DNA from: Paenibacillus sp. FJAT-26967 | GTDB lineage: Bacteria; Bacillota; Bacilli; Paenibacillales; NBRC-103111 | Direction: 5' to 3' | Assembly: GCF_001541095.1 (NCBI RefSeq) | Contig: NZ_LMXH01000002.1 | Location: 696,671-760,670 of the forward strand | Length of the DNA: 64,000 nt | Shown: positions 31,634 to 39,296 of the stretch, in pieces | Layout: each line of letters begins with the position of its first letter | Position numbering within the stretch: the stretch's first letter is position 1 | Translations under genes and position numbers: made by a program | The notes under the pieces: model-generated | The model's input: only the letters and a program-made list of their open reading frames with translations | Database searches by the model: none | What the model was told of the DNA's origin: nothing

Positions 31634-32686
31634 ATGACTCAATCCAAAGTAACGAATTTGAAAAAAAATGTAGCTCCTTATGAAAAAACAGACACAAAAT
31701 CAAGTATCCGCCAACTTTTCAATACACTAGTTCCGCTAGTGCTTCTCTGGTATGGTGCCTATCTGAGCTTGTCTGTTTCTTATTGGCTGACGCTTCCTAT
31801 CGCTTTAGTGACAGCCGGATTTGTCATCCGTACCTTCATTATTTTCCACGACTGCTGCCATCAATCGTTCTTTAAGAGCCGTTTGGCTAACGAAATAATC
31901 GGCACGATTACAGGTGTACTCACTCTCTGCCCTTATCAGCAGTGGAAATATAGTCATTCCGTACATCACGCGACAAGCAGCAATCTCGATAAAAGGGGTA
32001 CCGGTGACATGTGGGTACTTACTGTGGACGAGTATGCAGCTTCTCCGCTGTGGCGCCGAATCGCGTATCGTTTCTACCGGAATCCCATCGTTATGCTTGG
32101 TCTCGGACCGGTTGCTATCTTCTTGTTCCAATATCGTTTCAACCGTAAAGGCGCAAAGCGCAAGGAACGCGTAAATACTTATGTTACTAATTTTTCGATC
32201 GTGGCTCTGTATGCGCTTCTGTGCTGGGCGATTGGCTGGCAGGCATTCTTAATGGTACAAGGCCCCGTGTTTTTTGTATCCGGCCTTCTGGGCATCTGGT
32301 TGTTCTACGTACAGCACCAGTTCGAAGATTCTTATTTCGAGAACGAAGAAGAGTGGAGTTATGTGAAGGCGGCTGTCGAAGGCAGCTCTTACTATAAGCT
32401 TCCTAAGCTGCTGCAGTGGATCACCGGTAACATCGGATTCCATCACGTGCATCATCTGAGTCCCAGAGTTCCGAACTATTATCTGGAGAAAGCCCATAAC
32501 GAAACGCCGCCGCTTCAGAAAGCGACTACCATTACACTACGTAAGAGTCTCCAGTCGCTGCGCTTCCGGTTATGGGATGAGGAAGGCAAGACGTTCGTCG
32601 GCTTCAAAGATGTTAAAAAAGTGCTGCACAAAAACAATGCAGCGGCCAAAACGATTAAGAGCAATCCGAGTCTTCAAGGGAAATAA
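31634..32686 (+). CDS. des: Fatty acid desaturase
   Basis: The 350-residue integral membrane protein has the three histidine boxes of acyl-lipid desaturases: HDCCH (72-76), HSVHH (108-112) and HVHH within GFHHVHHLSP (270-274). It also has four or more membrane helices. It inserts a double bond in membrane lipid acyl chains to restore fluidity in the cold. The desK-desR pair follows at once, as in Bacillus subtilis. Confidence 0.96.
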   Translation: MTQSKVTNLKKNVAPYEKTDTKSSIRQLFNTLVPLVLLWYGAYLSLSVSYWLTLPIALVTAGFVIRTFIIFHDCCHQSFFKSRLANEIIGTITGVLTLCPYQQWKYSHSVHHATSSNLDKRGTGDMWVLTVDEYAASPLWRRIAYRFYRNPIVMLGLGPVAIFLFQYRFNRKGAKRKERVNTYVTNFSIVALYALLCWAIGWQAFLMVQGPVFFVSGLLGIWLFYVQHQFEDSYFENEEEWSYVKAAVEGSSYYKLPKLLQWITGNIGFHHVHHLSPRVPNYYLEKAHNETPPLQKATTITLRKSLQSLRFRLWDEEGKTFVGFKDVKKVLHKNNAAAKTIKSNPSLQGK

Positions 32687-32755
32687 TTGCCGGGAGATTG
32701 GTTTATGCTAAAATAAAGATAAAACTTACCGGTATAGAAAAAAGGGATGTAGGCC

Positions 32756-33889
32756 ATGCGGAAATGGTTTCAAGTGTTTCAAAAGAAAACGGGCCTGAGT
32801 CCATTTGTATGGGTTGTCTTCTTTATTCTTCCGTTTTACTTTATCTTAAGTTCTTCTATGACGGAGATCATAATCGGCATCACGCTCATTATTGTTTTCT
32901 TTGTCAGCTACGTACTGTCTGTTATGACGAGAGGCTGGCAGGTCTATTTCTGGACAAGTGTGCAGATTATTATCTCTATCGCGATGACCGTGTTGTTCGG
33001 ATACTTATATTTCTCTTTATTCCTGGCTTTCTTTATAGGGAATATCCAGAACAAGATCGGATTTATTACGTTCTATACGATCCATCTTGTCAGCACGATC
33101 GTATCGATCAATCTAGGGTTTGTTACCAAAAATCCGGTGTTTATCACACAGCTTCCCTTTGTTCTTATCAGTCTGATCGGAGTAATTCTTCTTCCGGTTA
33201 ATACCTATAACAAGAACAAACAAGAGAAGCTCGAAGGCCAGCTGCAGGATGCGAACAAGAGGATCTCGGATCTGGTTAAGCTGGAAGAACGGCAGCGAAT
33301 TGCCCGTGATCTGCATGATACACTGGGCCAGAAACTTTCGCTGATTGGGCTCAAGAGTGATCTGGCGAACAAGCTTATGAGCAAGAATCCTAATCAGGCC
33401 CGGGCCGAAATTAATGATGTCCGGCAGACTGCCAGGAGTGCTCTCAAAGAAGTCCGGGAAATGGTTACCGAAATGCGGGGAGCCAGAGTAGAGGATGAAG
33501 TAGTGCGGGTCAAGCAGATTCTGAAGGCGGCTGATATTGAATTTCAACTGGCCGGGGACCCCAAACTGACAGAGACTTCTCTCATTACAGAGAATGTGAT
33601 CAGCATGTGTTTGAAAGAAGCGGTAACGAATATTGTCAAGCACAGCCGGGCTACTTCCTGTACGGTTGAGATAGAGCCTTCGCATACGGAGCTTATCGTA
33701 AGAGTCCGGGACAATGGTGTGGGAATCTCTACACCTATCGATTATTCCAGGGGGAACGGGATTCGGGGAATGAAGGAACGGCTTGAATTCGTGAACGGAA
33801 GTCTGGAGGTTACCTCGAGTCAAGGCACGAATGTGATAATCAAGGTTCCGAATGTCTTTAAACCCGTTGTAAAGGAGGCTCAGGTATGA
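32756..33889 (+). CDS. desK: Membrane-thickness sensor histidine kinase DesK
   Basis: The 377-residue protein has four or five N-terminal membrane helices (to about residue 150), a coiled linker, HisKA_3 with RDLHDTLGQKLSL (His187) and an ATPase domain (CLKEAVTNIVKHS, RDNGVGI, GNGIRGMKERLE). It senses membrane order and controls DesR phosphorylation. It overlaps desR by four bases (ATGA). Confidence 0.94.
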   Translation: MRKWFQVFQKKTGLSPFVWVVFFILPFYFILSSSMTEIIIGITLIIVFFVSYVLSVMTRGWQVYFWTSVQIIISIAMTVLFGYLYFSLFLAFFIGNIQNKIGFITFYTIHLVSTIVSINLGFVTKNPVFITQLPFVLISLIGVILLPVNTYNKNKQEKLEGQLQDANKRISDLVKLEERQRIARDLHDTLGQKLSLIGLKSDLANKLMSKNPNQARAEINDVRQTARSALKEVREMVTEMRGARVEDEVVRVKQILKAADIEFQLAGDPKLTETSLITENVISMCLKEAVTNIVKHSRATSCTVEIEPSHTELIVRVRDNGVGISTPIDYSRGNGIRGMKERLEFVNGSLEVTSSQGTNVIIKVPNVFKPVVKEAQV

Positions 33890-34488
33890 TTCGAATCGTG
33901 ATTGCCGAGGACCAGCGCATGCTGCTCGGCGCTCTTGCTTCGCTGCTTGAACTTGAAGAAGATATGACCGTGGTCGGCAAAGCAAGCAATGGAGAGGATG
34001 CACTTAAGCTGGTGCACCTTCATCAGCCTGATGTCTGCATTATGGACATTGAGATGCCGGCCAAGAGCGGCCTTGACGCGGCCGAAGAATTAAAGGGATT
34101 GGGCTGCAAGGTCATGATCTTGACCACATTTGCCCGTTCCGGTTACTTTGAGCGTGCGCTCAAAGCAGGTGTACACGGCTATCTGCTGAAGGATAGCCCC
34201 AGCGAGGAGCTGGCAGCATCAATCCGGAGCGTTATGGCCGGACGTCGCATTTACGCGCCTGAGCTGGTGGACGAGAGCTATGTTCAGGAAGCGAATCCGC
34301 TGACAGAGCGGGAGAAGGCAGTCCTCGCACTGATTGCCGACGGCAAGAATACAAAGGAGATCGCCAGCGAACTTTATCTGACTACCGGAACTGTCCGGAA
34401 TTATGTCTCCGTAATACTGGATAAGCTGGGTGTCAGTAATAGAATCGAAGCGATCATGCGTTTTAAAGAAAAAGGCTGGTTTAAATAG
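33886..34488 (+). CDS. desR: Response regulator DesR (NarL family)
   Basis: The 200-residue protein has a receiver domain (AEDQRMLL, phospho-acceptor Asp54 in CIMDIEMP, TTFARSGY, Lys near 107) and a C-terminal LuxR-type HTH (PLTEREKAVLALIADGKNTKEIA...). Phosphorylated DesR should bind the palindromes upstream of des. Confidence 0.94.
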   Translation: MIRIVIAEDQRMLLGALASLLELEEDMTVVGKASNGEDALKLVHLHQPDVCIMDIEMPAKSGLDAAEELKGLGCKVMILTTFARSGYFERALKAGVHGYLLKDSPSEELAASIRSVMAGRRIYAPELVDESYVQEANPLTEREKAVLALIADGKNTKEIASELYLTTGTVRNYVSVILDKLGVSNRIEAIMRFKEKGWFK

Positions 34489-34498
34489 TATGGAGATA

Positions 34499-34529
34499 AA
34501 GGACCCAAGGAAGAAACGGGTTCTTTTTT
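34499..34529 (+). terminator. Terminator of des-desKR
   Basis: AGGACCC pairs with GGGTTCT, followed by a T-run. Confidence 0.8.
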
Positions 34530-34713
34530 GTGCGTAAATGCGTCTTTCAACTGTTCCGGCTGGAATCACCCCGTTGGATTATCCTATTATTCTATGATTA
34601 GCTAGCCTTTACCATAGTATCTTGTATAGGAAGTGATATAATAAATAAGTTATAAACGATACGAACATCTAAAGAAGATTCGACACAGATAAAGAAAGGG
34701 AGTTTAGCGCATT

Positions 34714-36240
34714 ATGGCAATTAGAAGCAGACAGGAAGTGCTTGATTTCTTGGCGCGATCCGAAGTAGGCGCAGTCGGTACATCGAATATGGGTTCACCG
34801 AGGCAGAGAATGATGCATTTTGCCGCGGACGAAGACTTTAACATATACGTGACCAGTATGAAAGGCGATCCCAAAGTCATCCAATGGAGCAACATCCCGG
34901 AGACGGCGATCCTGATTCATCAAGGTGCTACGTTCATGGAGATGGAGGAAACCGAGATTATCGGGAGGGCCGAAGTTCTCAAAGACCGGGAAGACCGGGA
35001 GAAAGCAGCCGGGCTGCTGGTCAGCCGGTCGCCGATTGTAGCTCAGATGAAGCAAGGCGATGCACTCGACAAGCTGGAGTTTATCCGGATTCGGCCGTTT
35101 ACTGTGAAATATCGTTTTGTTCCAGAAATTCTCCAAGGTGAACCGCCGACGGTCTTTGAATTCGAGAACAACCGCATCTCATTCAGTACATGGGACGATG
35201 TCAGATCCAGAGCACGTGCGTGGAAAGAAGCCCTACGGCCGTTGTCGCTTACAGCTGCGCTTGTACCGGTCCTGCTGGGGGGAGCGCTGGCGCTTTCGGC
35301 AGTTCATGAACTGAACGTGCTTCATTTCATTCTGACATTGATTGGCGCTCTGATGATCCAGGCTGGGACCAACATGATTAACGACTGGAAAGACGCGGAT
35401 CGTGATGCGGATAATACGACGGGAATGCGTCCGTTTACAGGCGGTTCGCGAATGATCCAGCTCGGATTAATATCGAGGGCCGATATGGGTTTCTTCGGCT
35501 TGATGCTCTCGGGCACAGCCGCTTTGATCGGTATTTATCTGGTTGCCGTCAGCGGCTGGGGCCTTATTCCGCTCATCTTGTACGGCATTATGGCGGGACT
35601 CTTCTATACAGGTGCCAAAGGCAAGTTTTCCTTTATTAACATGGCTCCCGGTATAGCGGAGCTGCTCATTGCCACGACTTACGGGGTCTTCATGACCCTA
35701 GGCGCTTTTTATGTGCAGACCGGCTATTATTCGCTGCAGGCGTTTCTAATCTCTCTACCGGTTGCCTTGTTCATTTCGAACGTCTTATTGATCAACCAGT
35801 TCCCGGATGCGGAATCGGATGCCAAGACAGGGAAGAATACGCTGGTAGTCCGTTTAGGAAAACGGAAAGCTAAAAACGTTCTCCTTGCAAGTTTTGTTGC
35901 GGGCTATGCGTTAATTGCTCTGCTTCCGATCCTTGATTTCGCTCCTTACACCCTGTACTTTGCCTTCTTATCCCTGCCGTTTGCCCTGCAGGCTATCCGA
36001 TACGCACAGCGTAACTATGATCTGAATGCAGCTGATCTTATACCGAGCAATGCTCACACGGCGATTAATCATTTGTTCAGCGGGCTTCTTCTTGTCTTTG
36101 CTTTTTTATTAACCGAGCTCAGTTTGCTGGTTCCGCTTATTTATTTGGCCGCTTCGCTTCTCCTTATCTTCTGGGTATGGCAATATATTGAGCGGCAGAG
36201 AAAAGTAATGAATGATTTCCGTCTTGCGTTCCGCAAATAA
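34714..36240 (+). CDS. Fusion of PPOX-type flavin domain and UbiA prenyltransferase
   Basis: Residues 1-145 form a pyridoxamine-5'-phosphate-oxidase-like split barrel (LARSEVGAVGTSNMGSPRQRMMHF..., IRIRPFTVKYRF). Residues 165-508 form a UbiA-family membrane prenyltransferase with the two Mg/diphosphate motifs NMINDWKDADRDADN (220-234) and NQFPDAESDAK (365-369). UbiA enzymes such as MenA attach prenyl chains to quinone rings. A menaquinone-like reaction is inferred. The flavin/heme-type domain at the N terminus is unusual and suggests a redox-linked variant. There is one continuous frame, so the fusion is real. Confidence 0.88.
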   Translation: MAIRSRQEVLDFLARSEVGAVGTSNMGSPRQRMMHFAADEDFNIYVTSMKGDPKVIQWSNIPETAILIHQGATFMEMEETEIIGRAEVLKDREDREKAAGLLVSRSPIVAQMKQGDALDKLEFIRIRPFTVKYRFVPEILQGEPPTVFEFENNRISFSTWDDVRSRARAWKEALRPLSLTAALVPVLLGGALALSAVHELNVLHFILTLIGALMIQAGTNMINDWKDADRDADNTTGMRPFTGGSRMIQLGLISRADMGFFGLMLSGTAALIGIYLVAVSGWGLIPLILYGIMAGLFYTGAKGKFSFINMAPGIAELLIATTYGVFMTLGAFYVQTGYYSLQAFLISLPVALFISNVLLINQFPDAESDAKTGKNTLVVRLGKRKAKNVLLASFVAGYALIALLPILDFAPYTLYFAFLSLPFALQAIRYAQRNYDLNAADLIPSNAHTAINHLFSGLLLVFAFLLTELSLLVPLIYLAASLLLIFWVWQYIERQRKVMNDFRLAFRK

Positions 36241-36250
36241 TCGGTTTCTC

Positions 36251-36294
36251 AAAAGCACAGCTTCGCTCAAGCAGCGATTGTTGTGCTTTTTTGA
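36251..36294 (+). terminator. Terminator after the UbiA fusion gene
   Basis: AAAAGCACA pairs with TGTGCTTTT with a GC-containing inner loop, followed by T-runs. Confidence 0.78.
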
Positions 36295-36429
36295 TTTTTT
36301 TCTTATGAATGGTTAGCATGACGATAGGAACTTCCTTGACTTTAGCTATCCAAGTAAGCTATATTGTGGGTAGTCTAACTTATTTATACAACCGTTTAAA
36401 CTGAGGGAGAGATTTTGATGTCGGTGAGC

Positions 36430-36541
36430 GTTCTTAACTAACCAAATTCCATAGAAGAGGTTTTGACTTCCATCACAAAATAGTTGTTTAACAACGTTTT
36501 TTTGTTGTGGAATTGTAGATGCCTCGGAATTAGTTAAGAAC
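36430..36541. repeat. Nested inverted-repeat element (112 bp)
   Basis: The outer arms GTTCTTAACTAA (36430) and TTAGTTAAGAAC (36530) are exact complements, extended by TTCC/GGAA after a five-base bulge. Inside are a second imperfect pair (36470-36480 with 36500-36510) and a central palindrome GTTGTTTAACAAC. No convincing ORF is present. It may be a MITE-like element or a structured RNA. Confidence 0.6.
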
Positions 36542-36593
36542 AAACAACGGATATCATGCTACGCCTTAGGTTTACGCCTATTCTTGCGCCCGC

Positions 36594-36695
36594 ATCCGTG
36601 CTGTAGTTCAGCATGGATTTTTTATTTGACGGGGGTTTGGTAGGCTGTACACGAAAGAGCGCAGAATGACGATTGTTCATTCTGTGCTCTTTTTA
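36594..36695 (+). terminator. Two tandem intrinsic terminators before the MutS2-like gene
   Basis: ATCCGTGCTG/CAGCATGGAT with T-run (36594-36624), then a longer stem at 36654-36695 (AAAGAGCGCAGAATGA against TCATTCTGTGCTCTTT) with T-run. The second ends only 26 bases before the gene start, so it may act as an attenuator. Together with the inverted repeat this fills the 481-base gap. Confidence 0.75.
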
Positions 36696-36721
36696 TTTTA
36701 TCCAAAAAAGGAGCGATCCAC

Positions 36722-38602
36722 GTGAATGAGAAAGCATTGCAGCGTCTGGATTACGGTAAAGTGAAAGAAGCGTTGATGGGTTATGCGGTATCGTATCTCG
36801 GCAAAAGGCAAATCGAGCAGCTGGTCCCGATGACCGTCACCAAAACGATCCGCAAGAAACTGGATGAAACGGCAGAAGCGAAAACGCTGCTTCAGCAGGG
36901 AGCCAGTGTACCGATACCATCCTTGGAAGGTGTTGAGCAGATTCTTGCTTTAATGGGAACCGGTTATGTGTTCAGTGAAAAAGACTTTGTTCATATGCTC
37001 CAATTTTTGAACAGCTGCGCACAGCTTATGAAATATATGAGAGCAAAGTCAGAAGCTGCACCCCACGTCAGTGCGTACGCTGCTTCTATGGACGAAATAG
37101 CCAAGCTGAAAGCGGAAATTGAACGGACTATACGCAGCGGCAAAATAGTGGATGCTGCCAGTAAGGAACTGATGAAGGTCCGCAAAAGAATAATCCTTAT
37201 CGAAGATCGCTTAAAGTTGAAGCTGGACTCGTTGATGAGCAAGCACCGCAGCATCCTTCAAGAGAATTTGCTCAGTACGCGCGGTGGTAGATACGTGCTT
37301 CCGGTGAAGAAAGAACATCGTAAACTTGTGAAAGGGAGTGTTCTGGATGAATCGGCGAGCGGGCAAACGGTCTATATAGAACCGGCTGACATTGTGAGTT
37401 TTCAGTTCGAGCTTGCCGGATTAAAAGCGGAAGAATCACGTGAAGAGATGAAGGTGCTCAGTGATCTGACCGCTTTAGCTGAGCAGTATACGCATGAATT
37501 CGGAGTGAATGTGGAAACGGTTGGCATCTACGATTTTCTGTTCGCTAAGGCCAAATACGCCCTGGCGATCGGCGGCTTTAATGTCGAATTAAACGAGAAT
37601 GGAGTTATCGATCTCCGCGAGGCCAGGCATCCTTTAGTAGGGAAACAGATGATTCCGCTTGATTTTATTATAGGGCGCAGGTACAAATCACTGGTGATCA
37701 CGGGACCTAATACAGGTGGGAAAACCCTGGCGACGAAGACAGTCGGTTTGCTCACTGTGCTGGTGCAATCCGGTTTGCTCGTCCCGGTAAAGGAAGGAAG
37801 CTTGTTCTCTGTCTTTCATCATGTAGCAGTCGATATCGGCGATGGACAGAGTATAGAACATGCGCTGAGCACTTTTTCGGCTCATATCCATAATGTGATC
37901 GATATTCTAAAAGTTGCGGATTCCTCGACGCTCGTGCTGATCGATGAAATGGCGTCCGGCACGGACCCCGGGGAAGGCGTCGGATTATCGGTTGCGATTC
38001 TGGAGGAACTGCACAGGAGAGGGGCTACTGTCGTCGCGACCACACACTTTACCGAGATCAAAAATTTTGCTGCCGCCACCCCCGGCTTTGAGAATGCCCG
38101 GATGGAATTTGACAGAGACACACTTCAGCCATTGTACCGGCTGCGGATAGGGGAGGCGGGACAAAGCTATGCTTTCCTGATTGCACTGAAGCTCGGGATT
38201 CCAGAGGAGATTATCGGGCGCTCGCGCGAAATCTCTACGGAAGGTTATTCTCAAGGGGTTAAAGCGAATGATCCTCTGGAGGATACGGGGGGTGAAGGTG
38301 GAGGACAAAGTGAGGATAGAGCTGAATCCGATGCTTATTGGAAAAAGATAGCCGCGCGGGTTGCAGTAGTCGAGGAAACATCCCAATCCTCAGAAGATGA
38401 GTCAGCAGCAGCTCAAGTTGCAGAGACAGAGATAAGTCACAGCCGGAGCCTGAAAATCGGAGACTGTGTCTACGTATCTGCCCTTGGCCGGACCGGGATT
38501 GTATGCGAGACAGAGGATTCGAAGGGTGTTGTCGGTGTCATGATAGAGCGGCAAAAATTTAAAACGAATAAAAACAGCCTTAATTTGCATATCGAGGGAT
38601 AA
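36722..38602 (+). CDS. MutS2-like ATPase lacking the Smr nuclease domain
   Basis: The 626-residue protein starts at GTG 36722 after AAAAAAGGAG. It has MutS2 core regions: LRDE-like VLDESASGQTVYIEP, ATPase Walker A GPNTGGKT (328-335), Walker B LVLIDEMASGTDP, and VATTHFTEIK. Full MutS2 is near 785 residues and ends with a Smr nuclease domain. Here the C terminus after about residue 560 is a short acidic linker plus a small beta domain with no Smr motif. MutS2 acts in recombination control and ribosome rescue; this shortened paralogue could only bind and hydrolyse ATP. Confidence 0.88.
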   Translation: MNEKALQRLDYGKVKEALMGYAVSYLGKRQIEQLVPMTVTKTIRKKLDETAEAKTLLQQGASVPIPSLEGVEQILALMGTGYVFSEKDFVHMLQFLNSCAQLMKYMRAKSEAAPHVSAYAASMDEIAKLKAEIERTIRSGKIVDAASKELMKVRKRIILIEDRLKLKLDSLMSKHRSILQENLLSTRGGRYVLPVKKEHRKLVKGSVLDESASGQTVYIEPADIVSFQFELAGLKAEESREEMKVLSDLTALAEQYTHEFGVNVETVGIYDFLFAKAKYALAIGGFNVELNENGVIDLREARHPLVGKQMIPLDFIIGRRYKSLVITGPNTGGKTLATKTVGLLTVLVQSGLLVPVKEGSLFSVFHHVAVDIGDGQSIEHALSTFSAHIHNVIDILKVADSSTLVLIDEMASGTDPGEGVGLSVAILEELHRRGATVVATTHFTEIKNFAAATPGFENARMEFDRDTLQPLYRLRIGEAGQSYAFLIALKLGIPEEIIGRSREISTEGYSQGVKANDPLEDTGGEGGGQSEDRAESDAYWKKIAARVAVVEETSQSSEDESAAAQVAETEISHSRSLKIGDCVYVSALGRTGIVCETEDSKGVVGVMIERQKFKTNKNSLNLHIEG

Positions 38603-38707
38603 GAGCCGTATCCGGAAGAGCAGGACAAGGATATCGTCATGGAATCCAAGATAAACCGGAAAGAACGCAAATAAAGAGCCGTAAAGCATGGAAGTGGCCA
38701 TACAATG

Positions 38708-38758
38708 GGAAGAAGCCGAAGGAGTGACAAGGACTTTGTCATTCTTCCGGCTTCTTCC
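38708..38758. terminator. Long hairpin between converging genes
   Basis: GGAAGAAGCCG and CGGCTTCTTCC frame a nearly continuous 25-base stem. It overlaps the 3' end of the small minus-strand gene and lacks a clear T-run. Confidence 0.5.
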
Positions 38759-38978
38759 TCCCTAATCTCAAGATCCGAACGTATTCTCTGGGCTCAAAGG
38801 ATGATGTCGGAAGTAAGCTTGTTTCGGAGCGATAGGACTGTATGGTAATTTGATTAGGGTCAAGCTGGTTCGGGCCCGGAATTGTCGGCTGCCTTCCTGC
38901 CCGATCATTCAGAATTCCCCCAGCCGCAATCAGCAGCAGGAAAATTGCTGCACACCAGGCTATTTTACGGTCGGTCAT
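38739..38978 (-). CDS. Small membrane-anchored protein (79 aa)
   Basis: ATG 38978 is preceded by AAAGGAGTG. The product begins MTDRKIAWCAAIFLLLIAAG, an N-terminal membrane anchor or signal, followed by a polar proline-rich tail. The function is unknown. It is convergent with the MutS2-like gene. Confidence 0.55.
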   Translation of the reverse strand: MTDRKIAWCAAIFLLLIAAGGILNDRAGRQPTIPGPNQLDPNQITIQSYRSETSLLPTSSFEPREYVRILRLGRKKPEE

Positions 38979-39091
38979 GGGATCACTCCTTTACTGAACA
39001 GAGTTTCCCGTATTCTCCCGTTTCATTCCGGAGCTCGTTCCTGCGCCTCATCATTTGTGCTCCGTCTGAGATGAATTAAGATGATTTTCTT

Positions 39092-39120
39092 TTGACAAAG
39101 CATGAGGCAGAGGCTATACT
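39092..39120 (+). promoter_or_regulatory. Sigma-A promoter of the mrp operon
   Basis: TTGACA, 17 bases, TATACT: consensus -35, near-consensus -10, ideal spacing. It gives a leader of about 170 bases before the first gene. Confidence 0.82.
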
Positions 39121-39166
39121 GTTTTTAGCTTGAAAACTTATCAACTCAATATCTTATTTATCGGAG

Positions 39167-39192
39167 GAGCCTGCCAACAGCGGGCTCTTTTT
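39167..39192 (+). terminator. Leader terminator (possible attenuator) before mrp
   Basis: GAGCCTGC pairs with GCGGGCTC around CAACA, followed by TTTTT. It lies between the promoter and the first mrp gene, so full transcription needs readthrough. The other bases of 38979-39296 show no further feature. Confidence 0.7.
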
Positions 39193-39296
39193 GTGTTTTT
39201 TCAGAAATCCCCCATTCGTTTCGTCCAAGATCAAGTAGTTTTGAAGAAAATTGGAAAAGCTAATACAAAAAAATCTTGCAATAAGGAGGGAGAAAA

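Noticed and set aside
33113-34003. A 296-codon minus-strand ORF across desK/desR
   Set aside because: It spans two well-defined genes on the other strand and shows no domain.
36346-36543. A 65-codon minus-strand ORF over the inverted repeat
   Set aside because: No ribosome site and it is composed of the repeat arms; structure explains it better.
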